Assembly: GCF_037975245.1 (NCBI RefSeq)
Contig: NC_092561.1
Coordinates: 1,154,501-1,218,500, forward strand
Reading direction: 5' to 3'
Origin: Apostichopus japonicus
Lineage: Eukaryota; Echinodermata; Holothuroidea; Aspidochirotida; Stichopodidae
DNA: 64,000 nt
Shown: positions 1 through 12,428 of the stretch, piece by piece
Position numbering within the stretch: position 1 is the first letter of the stretch
How the letters are laid out: each line of letters starts with the position of its first letter
The notes under the pieces: generated by a model
Databases searched by the model: none
Seen by the model: only the letters and a program-made list of their open reading frames with translations
What the model was told of the DNA's origin: nothing
Translations under genes and position numbers: made by a program

Positions 1-590
1 CTGTGAATCCTGCAAAATTATCACGAATAGATTTTTTTGTGATTATTAAAACGTAAGCGGAAACCGGGAGCCTGTTTCACCTACATAATTGCCCTCTTTG
101 CAAAGTACACAGTAGAAAATGTAAATAACATTAATAGAATCACAAGAGAGGGAAGGGGGTCTTAGACTAAAGTCAACATTGGGAATCTTGACCACGGTGC
201 CTGGGGTAATATGGGGGCATATTTGGCATCGAGGTTTACCGCAAGGTTAATTGCCTGCGGAGGTGGAAACTGAATGGGGGAGTCTGGAGGAAGTGAGTAG
301 AAATTTAAGGTTGGGGGGTTGACGAAATGCTAGCGATATCGATCGGAGTCTGAGTTATTTCGGGTATAATGGGAGGATTACACTACTTTAGGCGGTTACG
401 CATACAATGGAAGTTATATTATTATACAAAACAAAACCTATCAAACCTAACCCCTAAAACACTGATCCATCCTACCGACTGTAACCACGACTTCAAGTTT
501 CCTTAATATTCGGTTCGTATCCCGTAATGTTAACAATTCCCGAACGTTTCCTTATAAATTGAACAATATTGAAGTATAATATTTAATCAA
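1..590. other. Intergenic or intronic DNA, no feature seen
   Basis: No exon, RNA gene or clear repeat was recognised. If the gene starting at 1053 has the same structure as its partner at 31611-35236, its signal-peptide exon should lie upstream. I found none here, so it probably lies outside the window. Confidence 0.5.
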
Positions 591-727
591 TGTTGGTCGA
601 AATGACCAGCAAGGTTGGGCGAAATGACCATACTGGTTGGGCAAAATGACCAATGAGGGTTGGGCGAACTGGTAATGTTAGACGAAATGGCAGTTGGGCG
701 AAATGGTTGTTGGGCGAAGTGACCAGC
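591..727. repeat. Degenerate ~20-bp tandem repeat
   Basis: About seven imperfect copies of a unit near GTTGGGCGAAATGACCA follow each other with small length changes. The open frames crossing it are products of the repeat. Confidence 0.75.
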
Positions 728-757
728 TTCCGTTTCGAACCTCTGGACATACAATCA

Positions 758-829
758 GCGTCCATAGCATAGTGGGTAGGGTGTCCGCATATAAAGCGGG
801 AGGCCCGGGTTCGAATCCCGGTGGAGGCT
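758..829 (+). pseudogene. tRNA-like sequence, probably a SINE head or tRNA relic
   Basis: These 72 bases fold like a tRNA. The T arm is perfect (CCGGG, loop TTCGAAT, CCCGG) and includes a good B box. The anticodon stem is CCGC/GCGG with loop ATATAAA, and the acceptor stem is 7 bp with one G-G mismatch (third pair). The loop would give anticodon ATA, which is not a normal tRNA-Tyr anticodon. No CCA is encoded, as expected for a eukaryote. With the mismatch, the odd anticodon and the T-rich tail running into a TA repeat, a tRNA-derived SINE or decayed tRNA is more likely than a working gene. Confidence 0.5.
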
Positions 830-878
830 GGAAGTTTTTTCACTGTTCTGGATTTTCCAACTCATTACGTTTTCAATT

Positions 879-894
879 ATATATATATAGATAT

Positions 895-934
<40 letters not shown>

Positions 935-985
935 ATTGATTGATTTATTTATTTATGTGTGTGTATGTGTGTGTGTGGGTGTGTG
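879..985. repeat. Compound microsatellite (TA, GATT, GT)
   Basis: An AT dinucleotide run passes into a short GATT/TTTA run and then into TG/GTGTGTG. It lies just upstream of the exon at 1053, in the presumed intron 1 of that gene. Confidence 0.9.
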
Positions 986-1052
986 TACTTAATGAGTAAG
1001 TAGTTACTTTGATGCTCATGAACAAACAATCAAATCACAACATTGTTTTCAG

Positions 1053-4017
1053 GTGATGGGTCAGTTTGCTACATGCGTACCAGTGATGTTTCAGACGCAG
1101 ACACCAGTCTAACATCTATAATTACCAAAGTTAATTGCGAGGTATCAAATGACTCGAACCATGTCATTCGATTTGATACCGAAGTCGATGTCTCCCTCTC
1201 TGGTAAGCGAATATTTATTGAAATGTGTCAGAACGTTTTTCTTTTTCAAAGAAAAAATAATCAGCTTTTTTTTATAACGATTACAACATTGATAACAATT
1301 TGAAAAGCACTGATCCAGCTCCGTCAGCATTCATCATCATCAGCCTTAGCAACCAGCCACAAAATCCCATTTGAAAATTTAGGTCATAACTTACACGCTA
1401 GTATATAAAGACCCCCCCCCCCCGGCCCCACCCATACCCAATTAGAATTCAGTCTGGCAACTAGGTCACGTCACTAAAGGATTTGCGATTTGGATATACA
1501 CAACGCCTTTGTTCTTTCCTCACACACCAAATATAGAGTTGTTAAAGATGTTTGATCCTTCAAATGATAACACCATCGTACCAACCGGGGATGTCATCGG
1601 TTCTACCCAAACCGCCATCAAGTCTACCAATGACGTCATCGATACTACACAGAAAGTTTTACAATCTACATCCCAGGAGGATTCCACAACACCAATCAAC
1701 CAGTAGTGTGTATTACAAGACAATGAAACAACACAAGGTAGGCCTATATCATGCTTAGGATTATGTATACTGCTTGCAGCACGAGAAATTACAACTTTTA
1801 AGGTCTGCTGTATAGACCCCAACTATAGCACGCTATCATGGAAAAAGTTTCTGGAGAGAACGTAAACGACCTGCCTTGGTCGTAAAATGACCTCTTTTTA
1901 CCAATTAGTCTGCAGTGCCTGCCACATATGTTTTCTTGTATGAGGGTCTTTGTGTGAACGCTGTATGATTAACTACACTGTAGACATGAACATATATCCA
2001 CACAGTGTTTACACAAGGAGCCATTATAATGGTGTTAAATTAAGTAGCTATGCAGGCTAATTGTGGATCCCGAGGTCGATTTACGACCGTGGCACCTTGA
2101 TTACGTAATCAGAAAACTTTCCTAGCTATAGGGTGCTATAATTGGAGCCACTAAAGCAGATCTTTAATGGCATCTTGTTGCTCTGTTTATAGCTCCATAC
2201 TCAAATGAAGGAACACAACAGCTCTTATTCCGAAACGATTAGCCTACAGCTAAAGATATTTGTGATCCAGGCTATATATGTGAGTCAAAGATAGTTATGC
2301 TCTTGTATGAGTGTTTCCACTGGCTAAGGTTATGCGTGCTATAAATTTGCTATTTCAAGCAGTTCACTGTTGGTACAAAGCGTATACAATTCTCACAGAA
2401 ATATCTCGGGAGTCGTGTAGGAATTAAAAAATAAAGAAAAAAGAAGTACCATGATGCTTAGATTATAGACCATAACACCAAAAATAAATTGACCTGAACT
2501 TTTCTTTCCAAAAGGACAAATTGTAGCATATGTTGCATGTTCGTCATGATCAGCTGTTCAATGTTAGAGAATCCGGAAAGAAAATTGTGTTAGTTACATA
2601 TTCACGACTCAATGGTCTCACATTGTTAAAATTAATCAAAACTGGCCAAAAATCTTAGCATATTTTGATGTATGATTATGACTGTTTCCAGTATCCCTTC
2701 ACTGGTTTACGTCAATTCGATTGCTTTATCTTTATCCAATCAAAGAATTCCAAACATCTCTTGTATAAATGACGGATATGATTTATCCCCCCTTCTAAAC
2801 AACATTGTTCGCTCATTTTCACAGTTGGTCTTCATACACATGTGTTTACATTTCTACCGCTCGAGTGCGAAGCGGATTCATATAGTCCACACATTTTCAT
2901 TGGAACCATTGCGAAGAACGTGACCTCAGGACGGATTTGTTACTCAGAAGTCAATGTTCCCGACATCTCTTTTCAACTTAATCCTAACGATGGCAACTTC
3001 TTTCTACTTCCTTCACAAGTTATTCCCGATCAAAATGTTTACAACTCTAGAAGATTTTCGACAGTTATAATTACATCCAATGAGAAGATTGAAGTGTACG
3101 GATATCAGGAATGCAAGTCCCGCCCAAACACTGCCTCTGCTTTCCGTGTTAACGAAGTAGCATATCTCGGGACCGAGTACCGGGTAAATATTTATTGGAA
3201 AAAGGGGATCAGTCAATTTGGGGTAGTAGCAACAAGTAGCGGAATAACGTCGATAATCGTACATCATAGTGCAATCGGTTCATTGGAAGTCACATTAAGG
3301 CAATATGAGGCTTATTATTACGGTGCTAACTTAGATATTACTGGCACACACATAATTTCTGATCAGATTATTTTCGTTATAGCAGGAAACACTCAAGAGG
3401 CAGTAGTCGAAACATTACTTTATGGTACAGATGGATTCTGCGAGTCTCTAGACCCAATGCCAAACTGGGGAACTAACTTCTCGTTTGTCGCTTTCCCCGA
3501 GGAAGATACGAACTATCAGATACGTGTTCTGTCGCATTACAATGACACAGAGGTAAGAATTACCAGCCGGGCGAATGAAAGCGTCTCGATGATGCAAGGT
3601 GGAGAATATCTGATCAGGCTATACAATAACGCGTCATCCATTATTCACTCTATTAAGTCATCTCATCCAATTTCTGTATCGGAGTTCTTCGGACGAGTGG
3701 CCATGACCAACGTCCCTTCTCTGCCAGAGCAGGGTTCGTCCATGTTGTTGTTACCTGTCTTCGTGCTCGAACGATTTGGAAGAAAATACTTCATCACGAT
3801 TTGGGTCAGTCCGACCGGTATCGGAAATCCTCTCTATTTGGATGACTCAATCATAACACCGGATGTTTTGGGCACCGATAGTTTTGGAAATGCAATATTA
3901 CAAATACCATGTACTGCAGGCTTGCATATTCTCGTCTCTAATATTACGGTTATTAAGATGGCAACAGTTTCCGGTTTTACGGATCGTCAGTCTTACTCTT
4001 ACGTCATACATTCATAA
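1053..4017 (+). pseudogene. IgGFc-binding-protein-like gene with nonsense codon in exon 3
   Basis: Three exons are visible: 1053-1202, 1537-1737 and 2825-4017. All have AG acceptors and GT donors in phase 1, and each matches an exon of the inverted gene at 31611-35236 (the first is 150 bp in both). The last exon gives about 397 residues resembling the N-terminal IgGFc-binding domain of secreted mucin-like FCGBP relatives, with blocks such as YNSRRFSTVIITSNEKI and GTNFSFVAFPEED and several N-glycosylation sites (NVT, NDT, NES, NAS, NIT). In exon 3, codon 1704-1706 is TAG where the partner has AAG (Lys), 11 codons before a donor that is still in phase. Translation through normal splicing would therefore stop before the main domain. 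Either this is a recent pseudogene, or an exon-skipped form or a start inside exon 4 rescues it. The signal-peptide exon is not in the window. Confidence 0.8.
1704..1706 (+). other. In-frame TAG stop in exon 3 of the left IgGFc-like gene
   Basis: Reading from the acceptor at 1537 in the phase set by both neighbouring exons, CAG at 1701 is followed by TAG. The rest of the exon stays open to a GT donor at 1738 with unchanged phase. This points to a single substitution, not a wrong exon boundary. Confidence 0.8.
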
Positions 4018-4402
4018 TTTCTATGTTGTATATTACTTTTATTAGGCCATTGCATGTCTAACAATGTTGTGTCAATTAATCTAACAACCAAGTTTACATT
4101 TTGTATATATTTACTTCAGAGTGAGCATGCTGCCGTCATGAGAATACATATTTTGTCTCAATGTTAGGCCCTCAATTACATGATACGGTATAGGCAGTTT
4201 AAACTTACAATGGCTTCTGTTATCTGCTATAGACAGATAGGCGTTCGGCAGATCCAGTCGTTAACTCTTACTCTCAGATTTACAATTTTTAAGCTTTAGC
4301 CTAGAGGAAGCCTTAGTGTTTGTTCAAACACAGGAACTGTGATCGTGCTTTTGGTAAGTGATTCTATTTAAAAAAATATATATATATATTGCTGTACTTG
4401 CT

Positions 4403-4408
4403 AATAAA
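4403..4408 (+). promoter_or_regulatory. Candidate polyadenylation signal
   Basis: AATAAA lies about 385 bp after the stop codon of the left IgGFc-like gene. It is the first clear hexamer I saw after the stop. The assignment is positional only. Confidence 0.4.
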
Positions 4409-5199
4409 AGTGAGTCGTTGTTTTCACCTTCCCTTTCAATCTCGTTTTCAAAGCGTTGTGTCTTGCCAAAGTGTTCATAGTATGGAAGAAAACGCTAATG
4501 ACATGGATAACTGACCTACAAAACCTGTCAATCTGATGTTTGCAATCGAAAGGTTTCATCCTGCATTTTAATTTCAACTGATAATCTTATGGTCCTAGCT
4601 CAATCGTTGTATATCCATCTCACTGAACACATCCATGGTCATATTTAGAGCAGGATCTTCTTCAAAGGCTACCCGAGACGAAAATAGATCATAAAGAGTA
4701 CATTAAAGAGAGACACATGAACAGAAAGCTTAACTGGGTCATGAAACAATGGATAAAACTTACACAGAACAAATGTCATTGAGAAATGTAAGGAGGCAGG
4801 AGATGGAGGTGCTATAGTACCGAAGATGAAAAGTCATTAGGTTATCAAATCTGCAAAGGGGTATAGCGATTAGTCAGCTTGTAATAGAGGTGAAGGACTG
4901 AATTGAATAAAAAATTGAAATAATGAGAAAGCACGTAGGTGTGGATTGACACGCTATGTGATGAACGGAGGCGAGAGGGTGAGTTAAAATAAAGGAGGAG
5001 TCTGATCACTCTCTCATTGGATGTTAAGACCATGAGGTGAATGTTGCAAAGGGGTTGCATTCACAATCGTTCCCTGCTTAGGCGAACTGTTTAATGAATT
5101 TTAAACGTTTTCTGAGAGTTGTTTTCAAAGGATTAAGTGTTCATAGCTACAATGTATTGTCATGTTTGATGTTTGTTACATGTTTGCTCACAAAGTGGT
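4409..5199. other. Intergenic, no feature recognised
   Basis: I see no exon or repeat family here. The short frames have no family resemblance. Confidence 0.5.
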
Positions 5200-6100
5200 T
5201 ATGTAGTGTTATTGGAATTGATAAAGTGGCTATTCTGTATCAATCGGCGCCCCATACTTGTTATACATGCTTTGTCGCCATTTAGTTTAAATCACTTGTT
5301 TGAGGTCTTTCGTGCCCTTTTCGCTTGCCAAGCTACGTATTAGGCTAAATACATTTGTAAGCAGTTTGGGGAGAAATCTCTTTGGATCACATTTTAGTGT
5401 CACGTAAAGCTGACATTGTAACTTAGGCGTTATTTCAAGCAATTCTTGTAATGGAACAAAACTAGCGTGGTTGGCATGGTGATGAGCAAATCACTAGTAT
5501 GAGTTCTGTAACAAGTACCGGTACGTACATTGGATAATACCAATGTTCATGTCATATGTTTATGAAACGATTGAAGAAAGTTAAAGATAAATCATTATAG
5601 TTCGAGTTTCTTGACGAATCAGTTAAGTAGTTGTGCATAGGGAGTTTACAGTATGGTCAGTCAAACAAATAAGGTGACCAGCTATGAGATTGGGCCCGTT
5701 GATGTCCACTGTAGTCTATATAGTATGAGCCTGTTGTATGTATGCATTAACAGTTATGGGAGACACGAATATGACGTTAAGTTACCGCCGTGAGTTGATA
5801 CAGTATTAATAATAGTATAGACGCGGAGAATTACAATGGGAATGTGAAGCTAATAGCAACCTATAGTAGAGTAATCTTCACTACTGCAGGGTATCCAATA
5901 GATCAGGGTACAAAATGTATTCAAGCTAATTCCACGGCAGTATTCAATCTTTTGTAAATATTTAAGAAAGAAATTCAGTAATTCATTACTATTACTTTCC
6001 TTGCAGTTAAAGAGTCATCTTGTTTATCGTGTGAAATATTATTAAAAGTATTGTTGTTGTTGAGATGAACCCCTTTTTTGTTTGCTTCAGTTTATTTTCA
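5200..6100 (+). repeat. Left arm of inverted segmental duplication (3' flank)
   Basis: This non-coding stretch matches the reverse complement of about 28690-29340 in several separate blocks. Examples are the segment around TGTCGCCATTTA, the block GAGTTTCTTGACGAATCAGTTA, and the region around TTACTTTCCTTGCAG. The order of blocks fits an inverted copy that also includes the IgGFc-like gene, so the duplicated unit is at least 5 kb. Confidence 0.75.
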
Positions 6101-7199
6101 GTCTAGATATTAAACATATATACATGAAAACATAACAGAAATAGTGTAATGAAACAATGTAAATGGAGAATGATAAACGAATATACTTAGCGATAGTTTC
6201 TTATATACTATCAGTCAGACCTTTTGCAATATCTTTTAATTTATTGTACATATGGAAACTGTGGTTATTAAATGTCATATGTGTTTCGAAACTCAACACT
6301 AAGGGATAAAATCTACAGCGCTTTTTAAATGAGCGCGGCTGGGATTGATCTCCTATAAATTTGACATTTGTATATGAAATATTTAGCATAAAATAAGCAA
6401 AACATTAGATATCTGCCATGCCTGTCAAGTCTGAAGTAGAATATTGGACACAGATATTGAAAGTGAAAAACAAATATAGCATGTCAATGTTGACCTATGA
6501 GATTACATATTCTTCTTTTCAGTTCACTTTTGTTAACAAATCAATAAGAGATTACTCGTATAATACAAAAATACAATACATGGAAGACCTTAGCAACTTA
6601 GCCGAGAAATCAATAACACTCGTAACCAAAGAAAGATATTTTATATTTGCCCAGGTCTTTTGGTGTATATATAATATAATACAACGAGCAGAATATTTGA
6701 TTCCGGTCAAAATAAAAAAAAATAAAAAAAAAATCAATAAAAAAATCAATGCATCGTCACAGACCTTCAAAGACCATTGTCGGTGAAAATATATGATCAA
6801 GGAGATTCAGAATCGCAATATTCACATCACTGTCTTTATTTAATCTATAGTTGCTTTTTATTTCAGAATTTGACCAAAGACCAAAAAAAAAAAAAGACAA
6901 AAAAGTTTGCTTCATCTTGAAAACGTCATATAGATATTGTGTATAATAGGTTCCTTAGACTGATGCATGGCGACAATTTAACGATCGTAGTTCAAGTATT
7001 CAAACAGTTTGATGATACTCAAAACATGGTTGTCCAGATTCGTAGCATACTTCCCATCATAACTCACAAATCATACGTTACTTTGAAGCCGGATACCGTA
7101 ATGTTAAAATTGTTTTTGGTGCCGAGTGCATACAGTGCACATATAATATGATGTACTGGAGTGAACAAGAGGCGACGCGTCGAGCGCGCTGTAAATATA
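6101..7199. other. AT-rich intergenic DNA, nothing recognised
   Basis: A-rich runs occur near 6714-6750 and 6882-6905. Short open frames are AT-driven and lack motifs. Confidence 0.4.
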
Positions 7200-8620
7200 T
7201 ATAACCTGACCTGAGATTCCCCACCTTGCTTTCATGAAGACGCTTACATTCCCCCACTGGTTTATTCGTACCCCTGTGTTAATGTAATGGGGCAGGAATA
7301 CGAATCTGGTATTTAAAATCTTCCTTAGGAAAAGGAGTAAACGAAAACTCGGTCCCCCCCCCCCCCCCCCAATTTGACATTGGAGTTAGAGACTCGCATA
7401 CTCCAACAAGACCATTTAGGGATGCTTCTATTAATGGTGTTTCTTGAATGGTTCATATACTACAACACATAAACAAGTTAACGGTTACCATCTTTCCAGT
7501 AGATACTTATAAGGCCGTACTCGTTCCTGCGTACGACGCACCACCTATATCAAACACAGCTGAGAATATTAATTAACTACGGGAAAAATTTGGACACAAA
7601 AGCACGTTAGAAGTTCAATAATTATTCAACTCGCCATGTAGGCTACTGCAATAACTCACAGGAAAGGCAAAATACCAAACACGAACATAACCTGGCTCCT
7701 TTTACCACAATGATTTTGTCAGTGTTGTATAATATGAAAGATGGATGATTTTTTTTGTGGTTACTTCAGCAAGAACTAAACATGGTAGTCCAATACGTAA
7801 TGATAGACCACTGACCACTTGTAATTAAATTGATAAAGTCTGATAATTAGATTTGCCTCGTTTTAAGGAACATATCTGAGCGGAACTGCAAAATATAAAT
7901 CCTCTGTTACATCACCATAGCAATGAAACAAAACCGGTTAATTTTTAGAAAACAACTGTTGTTACTGCATTCAAAGATAATGTGAAAGTTACAAAATCTA
8001 TCTAATAATGTAATAGATCTAGTTAGATTCAGTCATGTGCGACACAGCGGTTTCCTTAATCACCCCATTGTCGACCGTTTCATTTCAGACGGTTTCATTT
8101 CAGACGGTTTTATTTCAAACTAAGTTTGTGTGCTTCATTTTTCAAAATAGCAAGTATAGTTCTTAAATGAGACTCAATGCAATTAATTTGATCTGATGCA
8201 TGACGTCACTACTAGGTCCATTTATTCTTAATTTTTTCGAACTAGAAATGCTAACAAAAGTTTCCAAGTCCTTAAGTCCTTACGTCGATACAGTTCATAT
8301 ATATTACTGACAAGCCGTACACCTTGATATAGAACTTTGTGTGGCAGCAATTTAGTCAAACAAGCTGGGACATTCTCGACGTCTAGAAAAAGAACAAACA
8401 ACTCGGCTATACAACCTAGGTCATGGGGTTGACCAAACTTCTTTTGAAGTCATGCAACATGAATGGAATTACTGGAAAAGTCCCTTACATCTCTAGCAAG
8501 AAATATCCTTACAAAACTGTGACGTCATCTTGGTGGACCGTACAATCCGAGTTATTTTACAACCCGAAACGGTTTCATTTCGTTCGCAGTGTTTCTTCTT
8601 CTTGAGTATTAATTCCATTC
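7200..8620 (-). pseudogene. Relic of a third IgGFc-like gene copy, coding exons missing
   Basis: Blocks here match, in the same orientation, the flanks and an intron of the minus-strand gene at 31611-35236. Bases 7200-7440 resemble its 3' flank near 31330-31560. Bases 7780-7990 resemble its 5' region near 35290-35470. Bases 8160-8220 resemble 35650-35690, and 8520-8610 resembles its third intron near 32530-32600. No exon with an open frame remains. This looks like a decayed copy that lost its coding part. The alignments were made by eye. Confidence 0.5.
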
Positions 8621-8920
8621 ACATTTGTAATCGGATTAAGATAATCCAGGGCCTAGGGGTCAATAATAGCTAAGGAAGTAATAGCACACACATTAATCAA
8701 ACTAATATTTTGGGTAAAAAAACGAAGAAACTCCAGATTCATACTAAAGCAATTCAAATAAAACTCTTCCATAAAACTACATTTTCGGAATTCCCGGGTC
8801 GAGATCTTTCAGGTAATTATAAAATCCCCGCCCTGCCCCCCAAAAAACATGATTGAAATTTATTTCGTATACCAGGCAAAATTTGATATATAGAAACACT
8901 TTCAATATCATGTGCGAATT

Positions 8921-9029
8921 AGTCTATTGTAGGGGCTTTAGCTTTATTAGCGAATGGGATAATCCGACCCTGTTCATAGTCTATTGTATGGGCTTGCTTT
9001 ATTAGCGCATGGGATAATCCGGACCATAT
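8921..9029. repeat. 57-bp direct tandem duplication
   Basis: Two copies of a unit starting AGTCTATTGTA and ending GGGATAATCCG(G)ACC lie head to tail, with a few differences between them. Confidence 0.75.
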
Positions 9030-9474
9030 TTATAATATCTTCAGCTCACTTTTTACCACTCTCGAAGAAATAAAAGAACAACAAAGTAAACATTTTATTT
9101 ATATATGTATCTATATATTTCTCATTACGTTCTGTTCTCAAACATCTAATCTGAATTAATCATCTTGTGGTATAAAAAATTCAAATATTAGTAACTTTTG
9201 TCAGTGGCTTGTTGGGGGAGGTGGTTGGGGGGGGGCATTGGGACATGGTTCCATCACCTCCATCGATCAGTCGAGGAAGCATTAAACCAACACTTATGTT
9301 TAAACCTCATTAATAGTCTAAACATTCCTCAGAATAAATTATGTGACATCTGCACTTTTAACTCCATTTTCCTGGTGAGGGTGTGGGTGGGGGGGGGGTG
9401 GTGGTGGGAGCCCTTGACCACACTGCCTCCTTGGTCACCAGCTGAGATAAAAACTTTGCTGTTTTTCTAGTGTC

Positions 9475-9565
9475 CTTCATATGTCAACCTTCCTTCTGTA
9501 ATGTTAGTTTTGTATTGATCTTGTACAAGCATATGAGAAATAAATTTGAAATTGAAATTAATCAA
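9475..9565 (+). repeat. Possible 3' tail of a non-LTR retrotransposon
   Basis: The segment ends in AATAAATTTGAAATTGAAATT, a polyadenylation hexamer followed by a short A-rich tandem tail. This is typical of CR1/L2-like element 3' ends. No coding part is present, so the assignment is weak. Confidence 0.3.
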
Positions 9566-12428
9566 ATCCTGGATCTGCTTCTGTCAGTTAAATAAATCAA
9601 GGGACATTAAAAATTGCCCACCCCCCCCTAACCGTTTAAATCCTGGGAACCTAATTGTTTTGTTTTTCATGTAAAAGGGATAATAAAGAGACAGTGACTT
9701 AAGAGTAATCTTAACTTAAGTGACTTAAGAGTAATCTTAAGAGTAATCTTAACATTTGACCAGACCCTCCTTCCTACCCTCATGCCACCGGTCCCCCCGC
9801 ACCTAAGTTCACAGAGATGGAAGTTTACATACATATGTGAAGAGACATTGAAAACTAACCATCCCTTGCGATGAATACTGATGATTACAATCAACCTTTG
9901 TTGATCTTTGGATACCAAAATAAAAGTTATTAACTTGACTTGCCACATTTCATTTCTAATAAATGAGGACAACTTAATTAATGTATTGAACTGTAGATTT
10001 GAAATTGGAATCATCTTTCAATTTTGTTTACTCAAGTTGTAAAAACTCCTATTACCCCCAACCCAGAATATCTCACAACTAGATGGTTATATATGTCATT
10101 AAATTCATGATATCAGTAGAATAAATAGCAAGTCATTCAAATTCCCAATAATGATATTTAAGCCATATCATCCCTAATGATGTTAAGTTGCATCCTCACT
10201 TTCTTGTCAATCAAACCTTGAAAACTAAAGAGGAGAAAATGCAAGAGGGAAATAGTTAACCAGAGGTCACATGAGTGTAAACAAGAGCATCTACCATTTC
10301 TAATCCATCGTTTATACTCCTCTGATGTACAGAACTATCATGCATGTAAAAAGAAAGTTGAGGGAAAATTTTACTTCCGCTTTTGAAAAAAAAAGGAACA
10401 GATACGTCTACGATTATTTCATTTGTTCTGCACCGCCCGAGCATTACAAACAGCTCTTGGCTTATCTTTTCAGAGATCTGAGTCGGCTCCTTGGCTAGTT
10501 ACATTCAGCCCCGGGCATTGGCTTACCTTCACCCATCTTCTAGTGACACAATGTAAACACAACTTGAACAACATGACAACCCGCTGACAGAAATTTTCAG
10601 ACTTTTCACCAAAAAAAAAAATCAAAAATCAATGTTCCCTTTGCTGTTCAGGAACTTTCTTCATATCACAATCAACCCTGTCCCATCACCTACTGATGAA
10701 AAATCTGATCTCATTTGGGAGATATCACAGACTTAATTGTTCACTCACACATCACCTTGTAGACTTGAGCAAGTACATAAATATGACATCATGGACCAGT
10801 TATTTTCATATTTTCAATTACAATATGTTTGTCCTGTCATAGACATGAGTTAGGAAGATGCTGAAGAGGACCTGTTTGAAGTTCTTTGACATGTCTGTAT
10901 AGTGGCACTGATTTCAGTGGTAACACTTTGTACATTCATCTGGAAAATACCAAGATTCTAAACTTCCCATCTCTGGCTGAAAGTCAGGAATTTTCCTTTG
11001 TCGTTCGCATTTAGTTTACGGCAACACTGATGCTCTTCGGGATTTCTAACCTCCGTGCAAACAACCAGCTGATTGTACGCCACGCAAACCCAAGACTACA
11101 CACACATGCTGTACAAATGAAACCGGCAGACACTGAATGAACCCGACGCCCCCCACCAGAGATCGGGATTGTTCGGGATCATTTTTACTAAGGGCTATTT
11201 CAAATGATGCGTGACACAATGACAAAATGAGCAGCCGGCTGACATATGTCTTACAAATATTGATATCTCTCAAATGGTGCAAGATTTCCCTAATATATTT
11301 GGGGGTATTGGTCATCCACAAGGAACTCTTATCACAAGAACCTGCAGATGCTGGTTAGGTTAACTTCTCCACTATATATATGAAATGATTCAAGCAAAAA
11401 GTACTAATCATGTCAGCTATCTAAACGACTGGAAAATTAAGAATAATCCTCACGTATGACAACATATGTATACCAGGATACAGACCCAGAAACTTATAAT
11501 GCAAGTCAGCCAGGGATTGGTAAATGAAGTCAGCCAGGGATTGGTAAATGAAGAAGCACACATATTGGATGGTTCTCATATCGAAAAAAAATTTCACTAC
11601 ATAGAAATGAGAGCGGAACGTTGAAGATAAAAACCGTCCACTCCCTTGATGGATGACTCATCTTACTTTGGCAGTGCTTATAAAAAAAAAATTATAAAAA
11701 AAAATAGTCTTTAGATAAATAAGTTACCTTCATTTTCAAGGTGAAAATTGAGAATAATAAAAAAAGGTATACTTTTTGAAATGGGGTTTCATGAATATTT
11801 AAAAACACCAGTTTCATCATTTATTTATAGTAGTTACTAACTAAACAAACTAGGATACCCAGGTATTTAGTAGTCGTAATATCTCAAGGCATTGGAACCG
11901 ACAGTTACAAAGGTAACCAGCTCTCTCTCTCTCTCTTGCTTTCCTCTTCAAATTGACTATACGGTAGCAGTTTGTATAGTGTTGCAGTAAGTAGCCCAGC
12001 ACCTACGTAATGTTAGCAGAAATAATTTGCAACTTTGTGCACTGACTTTAACTAGCACACATTACCATAGCTGCTTCACGAAATGTCCTGAATGTAAGTA
12101 CAAAAAGCTCAGCACTGAGTGCAAGCGGACCTCTCAGTTAAATGGACATTTGTTACTCACTTTTGAGTTTTTGGAGTGGCAGACTTCTTAATGATAGGCG
12201 CTTCCTTTATGCTTTTTCAAAGGAACTATTTTCCTGAATGTCCAACTACACAATGATAGAGAAAAAAGGGTCTGTGGAGTTAAGATTTCTTCCAACAAAA
12301 TAAAAGATGACCCCATCCACCTCACAGACAGTCCTGTTAGGGAATTGATCGGCTCGACATCTACATCTCAACAAGTGGTGAGATGTCAACCGATTTGATT
12401 GTCAGGTTATACACGACCCAATACAACG
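9566..12428. other. Region downstream of RABL2, no gene recognised
   Basis: This stretch holds short local repeats (a TGACTTAAGAGTAATCTTAA cluster at about 9690-9750 and two 24-bp copies at 11503-11550) and homopolymer runs. The RABL2 3' UTR must begin at its right end. TTTATT at 11820-11825 is a minus-strand AATAAA and one possible 3' end. No other exon is supported. Confidence 0.45.
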
